Shown here in pieces: positions 8,636 through 11,191 of a stretch of DNA of 11,191 nucleotides. The notes under the pieces were generated by a model. The model ran no database searches. It saw only the letters and a program-made list of their open reading frames with translations, and had not been told where the DNA came from. How positions within the stretch are numbered: the stretch's first letter is position 1; every line of letters starts with the position of its first letter. The translations under genes and the position numbers were made by a program. The stretch comes from Paraglomus occultum. Its lineage: Eukaryota > Glomeromycota > Glomeromycetes > Paraglomerales > Paraglomeraceae. The stretch is taken from positions 1 through 11,191 of the forward strand of contig CAJVPJ010001242.1 in NCBI GenBank assembly GCA_910592205.1, read 5' to 3'.

Positions 8636-9521
8636 AAACAAGAAATTAAGGTCTCGTGAGAAAAAAGGCCATCTGGTGGTGATATTGATGGATTCATTGA
8701 AAAGAAAACGACGATTCTTCGATGACACACTCCCCAACATGCGTCCTTCAAGCCACACAATTTGCTGACAACCCATCTTGTGTCATTGATTTCCATGTGG
8801 GTCAGAACATCCATTCTGCATTGTGAAGAAATTAAAGGCACGTTCAAGAATGACTATTACTATGCTACATTAGTAACAGCACATCAGAAATCTTAATTCT
8901 ACTGTCTATTTACGAATTAGCTATTGGTCCGTAATGTAAGCTTCTTTTAAGGAAGCAGGAATTAGGAAGCGCGCATAATTAATTAATAAAAAATGTCTAC
9001 TGTAGCTTAGCATTCAGTCTTATTTGATACTGTCGCTGCTTGCCTGGTAAATGAGAGAGAAAATTTTATGATTAATACCAAATCCCTTTCTCCGCTGATT
9101 ATAACTTTACTGTCAACTGCACGAGTAAGGGCAGAGATAGCTGAGTTAATTGAGTCAGATTCCCCTGTCGGCCGAACCGCCTACAGTTCGCTCTCCCATA
9201 AATCTCCCTAATTAAATACGCCGACCGCAACAATATTATTAAACAAAAGAAGTTATTTTAATTGTCTCGTTAGGATGTCTTCGATTTTTTTATTGCCGTT
9301 TAGTTTTAATTCTTGGAATAGTTCTTCCATAATAATAATAATGTCAAAGAAGTGTTAATGTCTCATATATTACTGACTAAAAATATGACATCAACTAAAA
9401 TAGAGTGCTGTCTTGGTCTCATATTAACATATGTTCACTCTTCATTCTCAAAGTTATCAAGCCACGCATCAGCAGAAAACCACTATAATTATAATGATAA
9501 ATTGTAATTTTAATTTGTTGG
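8636..9521. other. Gene-poor region with possible transposon relic
   Basis: Apart from the FAR1-like trace at its left end, the only notable item is a 47-residue plus-strand ORF (9068-9211, including TLLSTARVRAEIAELIESDS) that I do not recognise. The remainder is AT-rich, with no splice-linked coding segments I could support. The right end is the 3' flank of the Crinkler-type gene. Confidence 0.4.
8640..8850 (-). pseudogene. Possible relic of a FAR1/MULE-type DNA-binding domain
   Basis: One minus frame reads CRMDVLTHMEINDTRWVVSK. About 14 residues on, after a change of frame, another reads SSKNRRFLFNESINIT. Together these resemble the second half of a FAR1 domain (C..R..V......W.VSK, then HNH, then the S.S..RFL.S.R.I type ending), found in Mutator-like transposases and in plant FAR1/FHY3. 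The HNH zinc ligands are not recognisable and the frame is broken, so if the identification is right it is a dead fragment. The match is by eye and weak. Confidence 0.3.
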
Positions 9522-11191
9522 TTAAATATTACTATTACCTAATAAATAATCATGACTCTCAACCCCTATGTCATGTCTTCCACATAACATTTCAGGAGCA
9601 TGATCACTTGCATTAAAGTCCAGCATGGCATTTTCTGAAGGAGAATAAGTAGCAAAGTCAAAATCAATTAAAATATATTTGTTTTCATACTGGATTATAT
9701 TTAGCCAACAAATATCCCTGTGCATAACAGGGTTTTGTTTCAATCCATGCAATTTCTGAGAAAGCAAACAGACTAAGACATTATAATTAGTATTAGGAAT
9801 CCATACATATTTTAAGCATACTAATACACTAATATTAATACATGATATGTGTGTGAACAAATACAAAGTACAGCACATATTAATACACATATTGCTAGAT
9901 GTTATAATGTTCACCTCTAGACATGTTAACATACAGATCAAACATCTTAACAGCTCATTGAAATTTGATGGTTTTTGAGTTCCTCCCCATGGCTCTAAAT
10001 TAACAACTGTGTCATGGAAATGGGTCAACTTATCAACACGTTTAACCATATTTGTCTATACATTGTTAATAGTAATAGTGGTGGTTCAACTTTATAAATT
10101 GATAAAAAAAAAAACTCCAACATACTTGCATTAACCCATAAATGGCATTTAAGTGATCAACTTTATCTTTTGAGATGAAAATTTTTTTTATGCCATAACC
10201 AATTTCAATAACAGTGCCATTATCCTGTTTATATAGTCATCAGTGGATTCTTTGACAAGAGGATAGTAATTGAGAGGTTGGATGACTGTAGCAGTTTGGT
10301 GGTAGATGTCTGGAATTTCTGGACGCCCTTGAAAACCTTCAAAAACAGGTAGTTGACTGACAATCTGTCATTATGCAACATCACACATGTTAGCATGTTG
10401 CAGTTACATTAATAGCAGTAATAAACATACTAACCTTTTTTCCATCAAACATACACATTAACTCAGCAGGAATATATTTTTCCCACATCTTTCCAATCAT
10501 ACTGTCATCTCTTACAATAGACATTAGTTCCAGAATCCCCTGTTCCAAAGTGTTTTTAAAGTAATTATGCAATGTTAATGTTTCAAAGACCATTGGTTCA
10601 TTAACATAGGCTACCAAGATTTTTTTTGAAGTTTCAGAAACTCTCTCTGCATTAATTGCATCATTATCATAAGCTGTGCCCAAGCAACCAAGGCCATATT
10701 CAGCAATTTCCAAGTCATTTTTATCAGTAAAGAGATGAGATACTCCTCCATAGAAGTACTCCAGTGCAATTGTTTTGAAAAGCCCAAGAGTGCTTCTTTC
10801 ATTCACAAAGCCAGGATGTCTGTTATTGGCAATCCTTTCCAGTTGGTTATAAAGAGATTTCTGGTAACCAGCTGGTTTTGTCACAGCATTCCACACACTC
10901 TCAATGGACTGAATGACTGGTGTTCCCTTTATAACATATTCAAGACAAGTGGCAACAGGCTGGAAACGACCATGAAGTTTTTTGTAAACTTCATTACAGT
11001 CATCATGATTCATGCTTACAAAGCTGTTGATATACTTCTCCACATGAGCACAGTCTCGCCAGGATCCAAACTTTGTAAAGCGAATCAATCTCCTCCTTGG
11101 AGCTTTAGGATTCCAGATTGCAAAGAAGGCTCTAATGAGAGCAGTCCTAGCCCACTGCCACATGGGATGACACAGTGCCTGTTCATGCCAC
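9522..11191 (-). CDS. Crinkler (CR/CRN)-type protein with kinase-like C-terminal domain, 5' end beyond window, frame broken
   Basis: Crinkler proteins join an N-terminal header and NTPase module to a variable C-terminal effector domain. Exons seen: edge-10435, 10364-10126, 10055-9915, 9755-9522. The frame is open to the right edge, upstream of the ATG at 11163, so the start (and any P-loop) is probably outside. Exon 1 carries the CR linker (LHGRFQPVATCLEYVI, then FVNERSTLGLFKTIALEYFY). Exon 2 has FEGFQGRPEIPD and QPLNYYPL, then EIGYGIKKIFIS in another frame. Exons 3-4 form a kinase-like core: VVNLEPWGG, ELLRCLICMLTCLE, KLHGL, MHRDICWLN (HRD...N), YILIDFDFA (DFD replacing DFG), DHAPEML (APE-like). 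A frame change near 10191-10236 and lack of a kinase C-lobe after HDIGVE suggest decay, assembly error or an unresolved exon. The effector role is inferred from the family. Confidence 0.75.
9756..9914 (-). other. Frame-preserving open intron in the Crinkler kinase region
   Basis: GTGAAC donor after TGTCTAGAG and TTTCTCAG acceptor before AAATTGCATGG, 159 bases. The length is a multiple of three and there is no in-frame stop. Removing it joins MLTCLE to KLHGLKQ, as expected for the helix before the kinase HRD loop. Retaining it would insert 53 Cys-rich hydrophobic residues there. Confidence 0.6.
10191..10236 (-). other. Reading-frame break in the Crinkler gene
   Basis: Upstream the coding frame reads ...YYPLVKESTDDY and runs to a TAA at 10190-10188. 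Downstream, family-like coding (DNGTVIEIGYG, KDKVDHLNAIYGLMQ) is one frame over, and that frame is closed upstream by a TGA at 10239-10237. The exon length (239) is not compatible with the phase 0 junctions on both sides. This is consistent with a one-base loss or a two-base gain. Confidence 0.65.

Noticed and set aside
10611-10802. Minus-strand 63-residue ORF.
   Set aside because: It is an alternative frame of the Crinkler exon.
1-11191. CRISPR arrays, bacterial operons, Shine-Dalgarno sites and rho-independent terminators.
   Set aside because: No regularly spaced repeats were seen, and spliced genes show the DNA is eukaryotic.

Overview
The window looks like nuclear DNA of an intron-rich, AT-rich fungus. 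Three genes carry many short introns (about 65-160 bases) with GTAAGT, GTATGT, GTGAGT or GTTAGT-like donors. One gene is a fungal-style condensin subunit, and another belongs to the Crinkler (CRN/CR) effector-like family, which is expanded in some early-diverging fungi such as Mucoromycota and Glomeromycotina, as well as in oomycetes. Placing it among early-diverging fungi, possibly arbuscular mycorrhizal relatives, is an inference from gene content only.

Layout. Bases 4403 down to the left edge (minus strand) hold nearly all of the condensin complex HEAT-repeat subunit CAP-G (Ycg1/Cnd3/NCAPG). I resolved it by hand into 20 exons coding for about 958 residues, with the 3' end lost beyond base 1. 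A MluI-cell-cycle-box-like ACGCGT lies about 70 bases upstream of its start. A gene-poor stretch follows, then on the plus strand a 106-residue predicted secreted four-cysteine protein (5270-5590), a four-exon, 150-residue, four-helix membrane protein (5983-6686), and a weak signal-peptide ORF (6980-7207).

Bases 7458-8243 (minus sense) are a decayed direct duplicate of condensin exons 1-4 with their introns, about 4.2 kb from the parent. It is a DNA-level segmental copy and a pseudogene. Next to it is a small plus-strand gene candidate that may encode a tail-anchored membrane protein (8374-8635), then a faint relic resembling a FAR1/MULE DNA-binding domain (8640-8850, minus).

From the right edge leftward (11191-9522, minus) lies the 3' part of a Crinkler-type gene: a linker region typical of CR NTPases followed by a protein-kinase-like domain with HRD...N and DFD motifs. 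It has a reading-frame break near 10191-10236 and lacks a recognisable kinase C-lobe, so it is probably decayed or mis-assembled.

The window therefore joins a conserved housekeeping chromosome-organisation gene (left) to an accessory, effector-like and duplication-prone segment (right). I see no sign of a shared pathway between the two halves, and I found no RNA genes, CRISPR arrays or intact transposons.
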